Assembly: GCA_902761735.1 (NCBI GenBank)
Contig: CACWLL010000004.1
Coordinates: 1-64,000, forward strand
DNA: 64,000 nt
Direction of reading: 5' to 3'
Source of the DNA: an uncultured bacterium
GTDB lineage: Bacteria; Cyanobacteriota; Vampirovibrionia; Gastranaerophilales; Gastranaerophilaceae
The notes beneath the pieces are model-generated. The model had not been told where the DNA came from. It saw nothing but the letters and a program-made list of their open reading frames with translations, and searched no databases. Positions 1-8,836 of this stretch are shown here, one piece after another (the stretch's first letter is position 1; the number at the start of each line of letters is the position of its first letter). The position numbers and the translations under genes are program-made.

Positions 1-123
1 AACTATGGTGACGGTACATTGACAGTAAACACCAATATAAATAACTATGGTGACAACGGATATATTGATAACGCAGGAACGATACTTGCACAGAATATCG
101 ATAATGCTGCAAAAGTAGACAAC
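1..123 (+). repeat. Direct repeat copy A within the autotransporter passenger
   Basis: This 123-base in-frame block recurs at 637-759 with about five differences, mostly silent. It encodes a 41-residue passenger unit. Confidence 0.9.
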
Positions 124-3100
124 GCAAACGGAGGAACAATTACAGCAACCGGTACTTTAACGAACTCCAAGACGTTTAATACAAACGGAGAGGTAAATGC
201 AAATGCGTTAACAAACACAGGAGCGTTAACAATCTTTGAAGATGGTGTAGTTAATGTAAATGAAACATTAGCAAACTTTGGTGACAATGCAAATATTGCA
301 AACTATGGTGAAATAAATTCAAAGGATATCAATAATGCAAAAACCATAACAAACTATGCAAATGCAGAAATCACAGCAACCAATAATTTTATCAACTCAG
401 GAACGTTAACAAACCTTGCAAATGGTGAGATTACCGTATTGAATAAGATAACTAACTTAACAACAGGTGATATCGAAAATGCAGGAACAATCTTGGCGGC
501 AGAAATTGATAACTCGGCGCTTGTAAACAATGCAGCAGGTTCAATAACTGCAACAGGAAAACTAACGAACTCTAAGACGTTTAATTCAAATGCAACAGTT
601 GCGGCAAATGCAATGGATAACACCGGAACATACACGAACTACGGTGACGGTACGTTGACGGTAAACACCAATATAAATAACTATGGTGACAACGGATATA
701 TTGATAACGCAGGAACGATACTTGCACAGAATATCAATAATGCTGCAAAAGTAGATAACGGAACGATACTTGCACAGAATATCAATAATGCTGCAAAAAT
801 CGACAACGTAAGCAGCGGAACAATCACCGCAACAGATACTTTTGGTAATTCAAATGAAGTAAATAACAGTGGTGATATCTTAGCTAATGCGTTGAACAAC
901 ACAGGTGCGTTTACAAACACAGAAGAGGGAGATATCACTGTTAATACGACGATTCTAAACGATACGAACGGTACTTTTGATAATGCCGGGGATGTATTAG
1001 CTTTGGATATTGTGAATAATGGAACTGTTGACAATGCTAACGGCGGAACAATTACCGCAACAGATAATTTGAATAATACAAATATATTTAATTCGGATGG
1101 TAATGTTAATGCTGATTCACTTGATAACTCAGGTGTATTCACAAATAACTCAAACGGTATTGTTAATGTAAATACAGTGTTTGATAATACAAATCAGGTA
1201 AATAATGCTGGCACTGTAAATACTGAAACATTTGCAAATGAAGCATCCGGGACATTAACAAATGACGGCATCGTTAGTGCAATTGAAAACTTCAATAATG
1301 ACGGTATTGTTAATAATACCGCTGAAGGACTTGGTACATTGAATATCAAAGACGGTTACAGTAATGACTCAATTACTCAAGGCATAATTAATATTGCCGG
1401 TGATAATACCGCATTTGATAATGATGCTCCAATGACCGTTGAACAATTGTTGAATAATGATGGTACTTTGAATAATACATCTGATATAGTTGTTCATAAT
1501 ACCAACGATGATGCAACTCTCGATAACAGCGGTACAATCAATACTGATGCAGGTTCAACAATTACAGCTGACAGATTGATTAATGATAATGCAACAATCA
1601 ACATGACTCAGGCTGATATGACGATAACAGCACAAGATCAGGATATCAACGGTACGATAAACGTATTGGGAACTGACCCTTCTGATGTTTCTACATTGTT
1701 TATTGATGGTACTACTCCGAACTTTGCAGGCGAACTTAATATCGGAGATTTAACTGATCCTTCAGTTAAAACAACATTAGAGTTCCAAAGCGGTTCAATT
1801 ATTGATCAGGCTGTTATGAATATAGCACCGGGTAATGTCCTTAACATTGCCGAAGATCCTGCAGGGGATGCTCATGTCGTATTGAATGAGAATGATGCAT
1901 ACCAAGGTGATATTCTTCTTAATGACGGTACGTTAGAAATGAAGAATGTCAACTATACAACCGGAACTCAATCAACAACTGCCGGTGGTACTTCACCATA
2001 CTATGAACAAACAGGTGGTGATTTGGTATTGACAAATTCTACATTAACAATGCAGGATGCATCATTAATAAACGGTGGCGATATGCTTGTTGATTCAAGT
2101 TCCGTTTATAATTCACAAAATAATGCATTTAATGTTGACAATCTTACTAACGGCGGTTTAGTAAATGCTATAAATGGCGGATACGAAAACTACGGTATCA
2201 GTGATAACTTATATGCAGGTGACGGAGCTTCAAGTACGCAAGGTAATTTCACGCTTGACTTGTATGCAAGAAGTAATGATAATAAGAACTACGATAGCTA
2301 TGGCGGTCCTTCAACCAAGATACAAGCTGCAAACGGTACAAACGGTACATTATACATTTCCGATTTTGATTTGCACGGTGATATCTTCGGTGCCGATGCT
2401 CCAATAGATAGCAGTATTAAATTAGACGGCTTATTTGGCGGTAACGTCGTACCAGGTCAAAATATCATATTTGCCGCAACAGATAAAGAAATCTTAACAC
2501 CTATTGCGTGGTATAAGATAAACAGCAAAGGCGGCGGTAATTACGCATTTGAAATTTCCAGATTTAATCCGGAAGCGTTCAGAGGCCAAGTTACAACAAT
2601 TGCTCAGTATCAAAATCAATTAGCAATTGATGATATGTTATTTAATCACACAATGCTTGATCAAGGCTTCAAGGGTAATGATTATTTGGCAACTCATCCA
2701 AACAGATATGCTTCAGCAGGTGATTTGTATGCACCATATCAATACTCAAGAAAAGATGGTGGAGTATGGGTTAAAGCGTATGCTAATTTCGAAAAACTCA
2801 ATATGAACCATGGATTGAATGTTGGTAATAATGCTTATGGAACAATAATCGGTGCTGATTTCGGATTATACGATTTGAGTCATGGTTGGCAGTTTATGCC
2901 TACGGCATACATCGGTTATAACGGTGCTCACCAGTATTGGGATGGAACCAGTGCATATCAAAATGGCGGTCAAGCCGGCTTTATGGGAACGTTCTATAAA
3001 GACAACTTCATGATTGGTGCATTGGCATACGGTGGAATTTACGGTAACGAAATGCACACCCCAAGAGGAACAGATCATGCATTTAACTACTTTGCAGGTG

Positions 3101-3609
3101 GTTCAGCTAAAGCTGCATACAATTGGAGGTTTGCTAAGGATTGGTCATTACAACCAAACTTGTTAGTTGCATATAACTTCTTTGGACAAGAAAATTGGCA
3201 TACTGACTTTGGTCAAATGGGTATGATGTCAGGGATGTTGCATGGTATAAATGTTGCACCTGGCTTGAACCTAATCTTTGAAAAGGAAACCTTCAGTGCA
3301 TACGCTACAGTCCAGTATATGTATAATATAAATCAATCTGTTGGTGGTCGTGCCGGAAATGTTAATTTGCCTCACGTTCATATGGATAGAGGTTACCTGC
3401 AATACGGTATCGGTGTAAACAAGAAGTTCACCGAAAGATTCTCCGGATACTTGCAAGCTGTAATCAGAAATGTCGGCAGAAACGGTATCGGATTACAGAT
3501 GGGCTTCCAATGGATGTTGGGCGGCGGCTCAAAATCTAAAAACAAAAAAGGTGACGTAAACGGTCAAAGTTCGGCACCGGAAAAAACGGTTATAAAAAGT
3601 AAAAAATAA
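1..3609 (+). CDS. Autotransporter adhesin, 5'-truncated by the window edge
   Basis: The frame is open from base 1, so the true start lies upstream. The visible 1200 or so residues split into an Asn/Thr/Asp-rich passenger made of short degenerate repeats (N-x-G-x-I/L turns, as in beta-helix adhesins) up to about residue 880, and a C-terminal region of amphipathic, aromatic-rich strands from about 900 to 1165 that looks like an autotransporter beta-barrel. The family secretes its passenger across the outer membrane (type V secretion) for adhesion. Oddly, the barrel-like part does not end at the C-terminus: a Lys-rich polar tail of about 27 residues follows the last strand. A hairpin terminator lies 24 bases after the stop codon. 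Role as adhesin is inferred from family, not from a known receptor. Confidence 0.85.
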   Translation, partial: NYGDGTLTVNTNINNYGDNGYIDNAGTILAQNIDNAAKVDNANGGTITATGTLTNSKTFNTNGEVNANALTNTGALTIFEDGVVNVNETLANFGDNANIANYGEINSKDINNAKTITNYANAEITATNNFINSGTLTNLANGEITVLNKITNLTTGDIENAGTILAAEIDNSALVNNAAGSITATGKLTNSKTFNSNATVAANAMDNTGTYTNYGDGTLTVNTNINNYGDNGYIDNAGTILAQNINNAAKVDNGTILAQNINNAAKIDNVSSGTITATDTFGNSNEVNNSGDILANALNNTGAFTNTEEGDITVNTTILNDTNGTFDNAGDVLALDIVNNGTVDNANGGTITATDNLNNTNIFNSDGNVNADSLDNSGVFTNNSNGIVNVNTVFDNTNQVNNAGTVNTETFANEASGTLTNDGIVSAIENFNNDGIVNNTAEGLGTLNIKDGYSNDSITQGIINIAGDNTAFDNDAPMTVEQLLNNDGTLNNTSDIVVHNTNDDATLDNSGTINTDAGSTITADRLINDNATINMTQADMTITAQDQDINGTINVLGTDPSDVSTLFIDGTTPNFAGELNIGDLTDPSVKTTLEFQSGSIIDQAVMNIAPGNVLNIAEDPAGDAHVVLNENDAYQGDILLNDGTLEMKNVNYTTGTQSTTAGGTSPYYEQTGGDLVLTNSTLTMQDASLINGGDMLVDSSSVYNSQNNAFNVDNLTNGGLVNAINGGYENYGISDNLYAGDGASSTQGNFTLDLYARSNDNKNYDSYGGPSTKIQAANGTNGTLYISDFDLHGDIFGADAPIDSSIKLDGLFGGNVVPGQNIIFAATDKEILTPIAWYKINSKGGGNYAFEISRFNPEAFRGQVTTIAQYQNQLAIDDMLFNHTMLDQGFKGNDYLATHPNRYASAGDLYAPYQYSRKDGGVWVKAYANFEKLNMNHGLNVGNNAYGTIIGADFGLYDLSHGWQFMPTAYIGYNGAHQYWDGTSAYQNGGQAGFMGTFYKDNFMIGALAYGGIYGNEMHTPRGTDHAFNYFAGGSAKAAYNWRFAKDWSLQPNLLVAYNFFGQENWHTDFGQMGMMSGMLHGINVAPGLNLIFEKETFSAYATVQYMYNINQSVGGRAGNVNLPHVHMDRGYLQYGIGVNKKFTERFSGYLQAVIRNVGRNGIGLQMGFQWMLGGGSKSKNKKGDVNGQSSAPEKTVIKSKK
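637..759 (+). repeat. Direct repeat copy B within the autotransporter passenger
   Basis: Near-identical to bases 1-123, same reading frame. The high DNA identity, against strongly diverged neighbouring repeats, points to recent duplication or gene conversion. Confidence 0.9.
712..807 (+). repeat. Tandem 48-bp duplication (16 codons) in the passenger
   Basis: Bases 712-759 and 760-807 differ at only three positions. The unit is a multiple of three, so the frame is kept. It lies at the right end of repeat copy B, showing that the passenger grows by small in-frame tandem duplications. Confidence 0.92.
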
Positions 3610-3632
3610 TTGTAATCAGATATAGCCAAGCT

Positions 3633-3672
3633 AAGAGGTGCGTTTTGAACGTGCCTCTTACTTTATTATTAT
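3633..3672 (+). terminator. Rho-independent terminator after the autotransporter
   Basis: AAGAGG pairs with CCTCTT, continued inward by two G-U pairs and CGTT/AACG around a three-base loop, followed by a T-rich stretch. Confidence 0.8.
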
Positions 3673-3778
3673 AGTATTTGCAATTCTGATGTATATTCAA
3701 CTGATATAAGTTTATTTGCTTGTGTCTGTAAATTTTTGTAACAAAAATCGGAAAACGGAAATATTATTAATCAATTAT

Positions 3779-3807
3779 TTGCAGGCTCTGGGTCTTGTTG
3801 TTATAGT
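3779..3807 (+). promoter_or_regulatory. Sigma-70-like promoter of the small HTH gene
   Basis: TTGCAG, a 17-base spacer, then TATAGT. The start codon is 21-36 bases downstream. Confidence 0.6.
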
Positions 3808-3827
3808 AATTAGGTAGGTGGTATAAA

Positions 3828-4061
3828 ATGAGGATTTCTGATATGAATATCAAGATAAATAAAAATTTAAGGAACTTGCTTGAACCTGAATTAGATATCA
3901 TGAAACATGTTGCTCAAGGTAAAACTAATAAACAAATAGCAAAAGAAATTTATGTCAGTGAGCATACTGTAAAAGCTCATATCGCAAAAGTCCTGCATGT
4001 TATGAATGTAAAAGATCGTACAGAAGCCGTTTATAAGTTAGCAAAATTTGGGCTTATTTAG
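3828..4061 (+). CDS. Stand-alone LuxR/GerE-type helix-turn-helix protein
   Basis: A 77-residue protein that is almost nothing but a LuxR/NarL output domain: 'GKTNKQIAKEIYVSEHTVKAH' spans the recognition helices, and the 'DRTEAV' ending is typical of the fold. It has no receiver or sensor domain, so it is probably a constitutive or partner-controlled DNA-binding regulator; the target is unknown. It resembles the output domain of the response regulator at 57503-58171. Two starts are possible: the ATG at 3828, preceded by TAGGTAGGTGG, or the ATG at 3843, for which the AGGA inside the first codons could serve as ribosome binding site. It lies 80 bases before ilvD on the same strand with no terminator between. 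Confidence 0.8.
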   Translation: MRISDMNIKINKNLRNLLEPELDIMKHVAQGKTNKQIAKEIYVSEHTVKAHIAKVLHVMNVKDRTEAVYKLAKFGLI

Positions 4062-4141
4062 TATTAATCTTGATACAAAATACTGTTTGGGCTATATTAA
4101 TTATTGCTATTTTGCAATATAAGAATTCTAGAGGTTAATAT

Positions 4142-5797
4142 ATGTTGAGTGATAACATAAAAAAAGGATTGGCAAGGACTCCGCATAGGGGTTTATTGAT
4201 GGCAACCGGAGTGAGTAAAAAAAATATAGATGCTCCTTTTATCGGTATTGCCAGTGCGTTTACCGATTTAGTTCCAGGACATATCGGAATGCGTGATTTA
4301 GAACGTCAAATAGAAAAAGGTATTCACACAGGAGGCGGACAAGCTTTTATATTTGGAGTGCCGGCTGTTTGTGATGGAATTGCAATGGGACATGGCGGAA
4401 TGAGATATTCACTTCCGTCGAGAGATTTAATAGCGGACTGCGTTGAAACTATGGCAGCAGCTCATCAATTGGATGGCTTAGTTCTTCTTTCAAATTGCGA
4501 TAAAATTACTCCCGGAATGATTATAGGTGCATTAAGGTTAAATATTCCGGCTATTGTTGTAACCGCAGGTCCGATGTTGGATGGAATGTGTCGAGGTGAA
4601 AATAAATTAACTATGGTGACGGGCTCTTTTGAGGCTGTCGGGCGTTATCGAAACGGCGAAATTGATGAAGAATACCTGATTGCAATGGAAGAAAATTCTT
4701 GTCCGTCGGCAGGTTCATGTCAGGGGATGTATACGGCAAACACTATGGCATGCTTAACAGAGGTGCTGGGTATGAGTTTGTCTTATTGCTCATCAGCATC
4801 TGCAGTATCTTCTCAAAAACGCAGAATCGCATTTGATAGTGGCATGCGTATTGTAGAACTTGTAGAAAATCAAATTAAGCCTTCAGATATTATTACAAAA
4901 GAAAGCATGACAAATATGATTAAATGCTCTTTGGCGATAGGTGGCTCTACAAATACATTTTTACACACTCTTGCTATTGCAAATGCTGCGAATATAGATA
5001 TTACTTTAGATGATTTCGATAGATTAAGCCGAGAAATTCATCAGATAGTGAAAATCAATCCGTCATCTACTCTAACGATGACTGATTTTCATCAGGCTGG
5101 CGGTATCCCTGCAGTGTTAAAGTCAATGTATCAAAGTGCGGACTTGTATGATTCGAAAACTGTTTCAGGGCTTTCTGTTTCTCAAATCGCAAAAAGTGCG
5201 TATGCTGATGAAAATATAATTCCTAAATATGATAATTCAACGTATACTCAAGCAGGACTTGGTGTTTTATATGGTAATTTGGCAAAAGACGGTTGTGTTA
5301 TTAAAATATCCGGAGTCGATTCTGAGTGTTATACGTTTGAGGGAGTTGCAAAAACATTTGATAGTGAAGAAGCAGCTATGCATGCCTTGGAAGGTGATGA
5401 GATTAAAGAAGGTGACGTAATTGTAATTCGATATGAGGGTCCAAAAGGTGGCCCGGGTATGAGGGAAATGCTTGCTCCTACATCTTTATTGGTAGGTAAA
5501 GGTTTGGGCAAAAAATGTGCGCTTATTACAGACGGAAGATTTTCCGGTGCAACAAGAGGTATTTGTATAGGGCATGTATGTCCCGAAGCGGCAAACGGCG
5601 GAGTGATTGCACTTGTTGAAAATGGCGATAAAATAAAAATTGACATACCTTCCCGTTCTGTTAAGCTGCTTGTAAGTGAAGAAGAATTGCAAATGCGCAG
5701 AGCTACGCTAAAACCGTACTTGCCAAAAGTTACATCAGGTTATTTGGCAAAATATGCAAATACTGTTTCTGATGCGAGTCACGGTGCGATAGTTTAA
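4142..5797 (+). CDS. ilvD: Dihydroxy-acid dehydratase
   Basis: Converts 2,3-dihydroxy-isovalerate or -methylvalerate to the 2-oxo acid in valine, leucine and isoleucine synthesis (cytoplasm). It has the usual length (551 residues) and the family blocks: '[10 protein letters not shown]', '[18 protein letters not shown]', '[12 protein letters not shown]', '[11 protein letters not shown]' and '[10 protein letters not shown]'. The early block reads '[10 protein letters not shown]', as in the E. coli-like class, rather than the 'TPCN' of many [2Fe-2S] enzymes; cluster type is therefore uncertain but an oxygen-sensitive cluster is possible. AGAGGT sits 8 bases before the ATG. A strong terminator follows, so it is a single gene or the end of a two-gene unit with the HTH gene. 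Confidence 0.96.
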   Translation: MLSDNIKKGLARTPHRGLLMATGVSKKNIDAPFIGIASAFTDLVPGHIGMRDLERQIEKGIHTGGGQAFIFGVPAVCDGIAMGHGGMRYSLPSRDLIADCVETMAAAHQLDGLVLLSNCDKITPGMIIGALRLNIPAIVVTAGPMLDGMCRGENKLTMVTGSFEAVGRYRNGEIDEEYLIAMEENSCPSAGSCQGMYTANTMACLTEVLGMSLSYCSSASAVSSQKRRIAFDSGMRIVELVENQIKPSDIITKESMTNMIKCSLAIGGSTNTFLHTLAIANAANIDITLDDFDRLSREIHQIVKINPSSTLTMTDFHQAGGIPAVLKSMYQSADLYDSKTVSGLSVSQIAKSAYADENIIPKYDNSTYTQAGLGVLYGNLAKDGCVIKISGVDSECYTFEGVAKTFDSEEAAMHALEGDEIKEGDVIVIRYEGPKGGPGMREMLAPTSLLVGKGLGKKCALITDGRFSGATRGICIGHVCPEAANGGVIALVENGDKIKIDIPSRSVKLLVSEEELQMRRATLKPYLPKVTSGYLAKYANTVSDASHGAIV

Positions 5798-5814
5798 TAA
5801 TAAATTATATATTA

Positions 5815-5850
5815 AAAGGGCTTGTTATCTGATAACAAGCCCCTTTTTTT
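5815..5850 (+). terminator. Rho-independent terminator after ilvD
   Basis: Twelve-base stem GGGCTTGTTATC with its complement around a one- to two-base loop, followed by a run of seven or more T. Confidence 0.93.
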
Positions 5851-5884
5851 GTCGAATATATGATTTGGCATTTAAAAAAACTAA

Positions 5885-5912
5885 TTGTAACAATATGTAA
5901 CATATATATACT
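5885..5912 (+). promoter_or_regulatory. Putative promoter with dyad upstream of the first twin gene
   Basis: TTGTAA, 16 bases, TATACT. It overlaps a dyad GTAACA-N10-TGTTAC (about 5896-5917) that could be an operator. The promoter would give a leader of roughly 170 bases before the gene at 6096. Nothing else gene-like is seen in 5851-6068. Confidence 0.45.
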
Positions 5913-6068
5913 TGTTACGCAATTTTTAAATACAAAAATACTTTATATAAATATAAGAGATATTTAATAGGAAATAAAACACTGAGGTAAGTCTGAATAT
6001 GCAATATTAATTTGAAAAATGCTGATAAATCATTAAAGGTTTAAATAGCAAAACAAATTGATAAACAC

Positions 6069-6079
6069 GTGAGTAAATG
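6069..6079 (+). promoter_or_regulatory. 5' flanking motif GTGAGTAAATG of twin gene 1
   Basis: GTGAGTAAATG lies 16 bases before the ATG at 6096. Its exact reverse complement occurs after the stop codon at 6461-6471. The same arrangement surrounds the paralogue (6591-6600 and 6978-6987). Confidence 0.7.
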
Positions 6080-6095
6080 AAAAGGAGATTCAATC

Positions 6096-6440
6096 ATGGC
6101 AACATTTGATTATGGAAACTACGGGAAATTAGATGCAAAAAGCAACGCAACAGAATTAGCAAGATTAAGAAAAGAAGCAGCAGAAGCACAAATTGCGCAA
6201 ACAACCAATAGAGATGTGGCAGCTATTAAATTCCCGAAGAGTGCGGAAAAAACGGCTCCGGCAAGTGCAAATGAAGCATTAGGTTTATATGGAGTTGCAT
6301 TAACCGGTTTGGGTACAAGGGTGGATGTTTCAGCTCTTGGTTTAACCCCTCAAGCTATGTCTGTTATAAATACATATGTAACTTCGGAACAACAGGCAAA
6401 TATATCAGCAGATATGCTGGGATTCATGGCAATATCATAA
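6096..6440 (+). CDS. Unknown 114-residue protein, twin 1
   Basis: I do not recognise this family. The protein starts 'MATFDYGNYGKL', has an Ala/Glu/Arg-rich helical stretch ('ELARLRKEAAEAQ', residues about 21-33), a variable linker, then a conserved block 'NEALGLYGVALTG' and a C-terminal helix pair. There is no signal peptide, membrane segment or Cys. It is a clear paralogue of the gene at 6618. A strong AAAGGAG ribosome binding site lies 8 bases before the ATG, and codon use is highly regular, suggesting good expression. It has its own terminator and is bracketed by complementary 11-base motifs. Function unknown. Confidence 0.85.
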   Translation: MATFDYGNYGKLDAKSNATELARLRKEAAEAQIAQTTNRDVAAIKFPKSAEKTAPASANEALGLYGVALTGLGTRVDVSALGLTPQAMSVINTYVTSEQQANISADMLGFMAIS

Positions 6441-6460
6441 ATTAAAGACTTATAAATATA

Positions 6461-6471
6461 CATTTACTCAC
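6461..6471 (+). promoter_or_regulatory. 3' flanking motif CATTTACTCAC of twin gene 1
   Basis: Exact reverse complement of 6069-6079, placed between the stop codon and the terminator. In the mRNA the two could pair over 11 bases. Confidence 0.7.
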
Positions 6472-6473
6472 AA

Positions 6474-6507
6474 AAAGGGTTGTCTTATTAAGACAACCCT
6501 TTATATT
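6474..6507 (+). terminator. Terminator after twin gene 1
   Basis: Stem AAAGGGTTGTCTT with its complement around a three- to four-base loop, then T-rich sequence. Confidence 0.9.
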
Positions 6508-6590
6508 TGTAAAATTACAGTATTGTAAATAATTGTAACAAGATTTTAGGTTTAATTAAAGTTGCTTGAAAAAAATCCGTTATTAAATAT

Positions 6591-6600
6591 GTGAGTAAAT
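6591..6600 (+). promoter_or_regulatory. 5' flanking motif GTGAGTAAAT of twin gene 2
   Basis: Same motif and nearly the same distance to the start codon as in twin gene 1; its reverse complement is at 6978-6987. Confidence 0.7.
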
Positions 6601-6617
6601 AATAGGAGATGTAAATT

Positions 6618-6962
6618 ATGTCAACATTTGATTACGGAAACTATGGGAAATTAGGTGAGAAAAGCAATGCTGCAGAATTGGCAAGATTAAGAAAAGAAGC
6701 AGCGGAAGCACAATTAGCAAAAGCGCCGAAGGAAATTAAAAAAGAGGTATTTAAAAATCCGGAATTGCAAACTGCAGAAGCCAGTTCAAATGAAGCATTA
6801 GGTTTATATGGTGTTGCATTTGCCGGTATGGGTAACAAAAAAGTAAACATTGCAGATTTAGGTTTGCCGGCTGACGTTCAGGCTATGGTTAATAAATATA
6901 TTACACCTGAGCAAGAAATGGCTATTGGCTCCGATATGCAAAAATTTATGGATTTAGCATAG
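6618..6962 (+). CDS. Unknown 114-residue protein, twin 2
   Basis: Paralogue of the protein at 6096-6440, of identical length. The N-terminal 'TFDYGNYGKL', the helix 'AELARLRKEAAEAQ' and the block 'SNEALGLYGVAFAG' are shared; the linker (residues about 35-55) and C-terminal third have diverged, so the duplication is not recent. TAGGAG lies 8-9 bases before the ATG. The gene is bracketed by the GTGAGTAAAT motif and its complement and ends in its own terminator, so the whole transcription unit, not just the coding part, was duplicated. Function unknown. Confidence 0.85.
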   Translation: MSTFDYGNYGKLGEKSNAAELARLRKEAAEAQLAKAPKEIKKEVFKNPELQTAEASSNEALGLYGVAFAGMGNKKVNIADLGLPADVQAMVNKYITPEQEMAIGSDMQKFMDLA

Positions 6963-6977
6963 ATATTATAAATACAC

Positions 6978-6987
6978 ATTTACTCAC
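6978..6987 (+). promoter_or_regulatory. 3' flanking motif ATTTACTCAC of twin gene 2
   Basis: Exact reverse complement of 6591-6600, again just before the terminator. Confidence 0.7.
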
Positions 6988-6994
6988 ACTGTTT

Positions 6995-7035
6995 AGAGGT
7001 TGTCTTTTTTTAGAGGCAACCTCTTAGTTTTGTTT
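6995..7035 (+). terminator. Terminator after twin gene 2
   Basis: AGAGGTTG pairs with CAACCTCT across a T-rich loop; a T/G-rich tail follows. Confidence 0.75.
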
Positions 7036-7108
7036 ATGTTAAAATTTTATTGTAGGCGGTATGTGTGTATTATCGTTTAAATAATTGGTATAAAGAAGGG
7101 AAAAGATT

Positions 7109-8383
7109 ATGAATAAAGTTGTAGTTGGAGCTCAATGGGGCGATGAAGGTAAGGCGAAAATAACTGATTTGCTTGCACAAGAGGCAGATTTAATCATTCG
7201 TTATCAGGGGGGATGTAATGCCGGTCATACCGTTGTAGTTGAAAACAAGACTTTTAAATTTCATTTGATTCCTTCAGGTATTTTGTACGGGGGAAAAGAT
7301 TGTTTTATTGGTGCGGGAACTGTTATTCTTCCGGAATATTTTGAAGAAGAAGTCGGCGGACTTATAAAAGACGGTATTGATGTATCAAGATTAAAGGTTA
7401 GTCCACTTGCTTCAATTACTATGCCATATCATACAGAAGTTGACGGATATACGGAAAATACTGCAACAAAAGGAAAAATCGGTACTACCAAAAAGGGTAT
7501 AGGACCTACATATACTGATAAATATGCTCGTATAGGTTTAAAAATCCAAGACTTATACTCAAAAGAAACATTGAATGAGAAATTAGATGTAATTTTACCG
7601 TTAAAAAATAAAACATTAGAACAAGTTTATGGCTTAAAACCATACACAAAAGAGCAGGTATTGGCTTTGTGCGAAAAATATGCGAAAATTTTTGAACCGT
7701 ATGTATGTTTTGAGTGGCAAGAATTATTAGAAAAATCAAAGGGTAAAAATGTTTTGTTTGAGGGTGCTCAAGGCGTAATGCTTGATGTGGATTATGGTAC
7801 ATATCCATTTGTAACAAGCTCGAATCCTATTGGCGGAGGCGCAGCTGTTGGAAGCGGTTATGGACCTAAGATGATTGATGAAGTCATTGGTGTTGCAAAA
7901 GCATATGTTACAAGAGTTGGTGAAGGACCGTTTGTTTCAGAATTAACTGATGATATCGGGGTAAAGATTCGTGAAGTCGGGCATGAATACGGCGTTACCA
8001 CGGGACGCCCTCGTCGTTGCGGTTGGTTTGATGCAGTTACTATGAGGTATGCGGTTCTTGTTGGTGGCTTAACTACAATTGCACTTACCAAAATAGACGT
8101 ATTTGACGAATTCGAGGAAATAAAGGTTTGTACGGCATACAAAGATACTCGTGACGGCAAGGTTTATACATCTTATCCTACAGATGTTTATATGCATAAA
8201 TATCTTGAGCCTGTTTATGAAACACATAAAGGTTGGATGGAAGATATTACGAAAATAACCGAATACGAAAAACTTCCTGATAACGCAAAAAAATATCTTG
8301 CGAGATTGGAAGAATTGTTGGGCGTTTCTATTTCTATAGTAAGTGTAGGGCCTGACAGGACTCAGACAATATTTAGAAAATAA
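7109..8383 (+). CDS. purA: Adenylosuccinate synthetase
   Basis: Catalyses GTP-dependent ligation of IMP and aspartate, the first committed step to AMP, in the cytoplasm. Length 424 is normal. The catalytic Asp12 (in 'WGDEGKAK') and His40 (in 'GCNAGHTVV') are present, as are 'FEGAQGVMLDVDYGTYPFVTSSNP' in two parts and 'TTGRPRRCGWFD'. The N-terminal loop reads GDEGKAK where most family members have GDEGKGK. AAGGGA lies 8-10 bases before the ATG. The stop codon is one base away from the stop of a convergent small gene, with no terminator between them. Confidence 0.97.
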   Translation: MNKVVVGAQWGDEGKAKITDLLAQEADLIIRYQGGCNAGHTVVVENKTFKFHLIPSGILYGGKDCFIGAGTVILPEYFEEEVGGLIKDGIDVSRLKVSPLASITMPYHTEVDGYTENTATKGKIGTTKKGIGPTYTDKYARIGLKIQDLYSKETLNEKLDVILPLKNKTLEQVYGLKPYTKEQVLALCEKYAKIFEPYVCFEWQELLEKSKGKNVLFEGAQGVMLDVDYGTYPFVTSSNPIGGGAAVGSGYGPKMIDEVIGVAKAYVTRVGEGPFVSELTDDIGVKIREVGHEYGVTTGRPRRCGWFDAVTMRYAVLVGGLTTIALTKIDVFDEFEEIKVCTAYKDTRDGKVYTSYPTDVYMHKYLEPVYETHKGWMEDITKITEYEKLPDNAKKYLARLEELLGVSISIVSVGPDRTQTIFRK

Positions 8384-8384
8384 T

Positions 8385-8684
8385 TTACATTAAAATTTCC
8401 CATCTGCGGCGTTGAGTTTTATATTCGCCGAAATTTTTGGATGTTTTCATACGTTCTTCAAGTTCTTTCAGAAGTCTTTTTTCTGATGCGGTAAGCTCCG
8501 GCAGAATATATGGTCGAGTGCTAAGAGGGGAAAGTTTTTCTTTTGAAAAATATTTGTTGTAAAGCTGTGCGAGCATGTGGTTATATTCCTCCATTAATAG
8601 TCTGATATCTTCAGGGGGGTGGGGTATTCCGGCAGCTAAGATGCTTGCCGTTGAAAAATCATTACAGCATAAATTGTAATTCAT
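8385..8684 (-). CDS. Unknown 99-residue protein divergent from secA
   Basis: The chosen start is the ATG at 8684, preceded by GAAAGGTAAT; a longer version starting at 8810 would overlap the secA promoter and has no ribosome binding site. The protein has Cys-Cys near the start ('NYNLCC'), a helical middle and a charged C-terminal helix ('[15 protein letters not shown]'). No signal peptide or membrane segment. I do not recognise the family. It is transcribed away from secA and converges on purA. Confidence 0.6.
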   Translation of the reverse strand: MNYNLCCNDFSTASILAAGIPHPPEDIRLLMEEYNHMLAQLYNKYFSKEKLSPLSTRPYILPELTASEKRLLKELEERMKTSKNFGEYKTQRRRWEILM

Positions 8685-8836
8685 ATTACCTTTCACTTCA
8701 CCTTTGTAATTATAAAAAATTTTTGAAGCAGCAAATTTCACACTTTCTGATAATCGAAAAATTTCTTTACATAAAATATTATGTCCATGGTACAATATAT
8801 ACAAAGACAACCAAATTTGGAGAGGATAATTTAATA

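Noticed and set aside
45-1142. Long minus-strand open frames opposite the autotransporter
   Set aside because: They mirror the repetitive coding sequence and have no start signals or recognisable protein features.
6069-6987. The GTGAGTAAAT / ATTTACTCAC pairs as terminal inverted repeats of a small mobile cassette
   Set aside because: No target-site duplication is seen at either copy, there is no transposase, and the motifs sit at the same functional positions (before the ribosome site, before the terminator), which fits regulation better.
8645-8836. N-terminal extension of SecA to an upstream ATG
   Set aside because: The extension is low-complexity, overlaps the divergent gene and has no ribosome binding site; the ATG at 8837 gives the normal SecA N-terminus.
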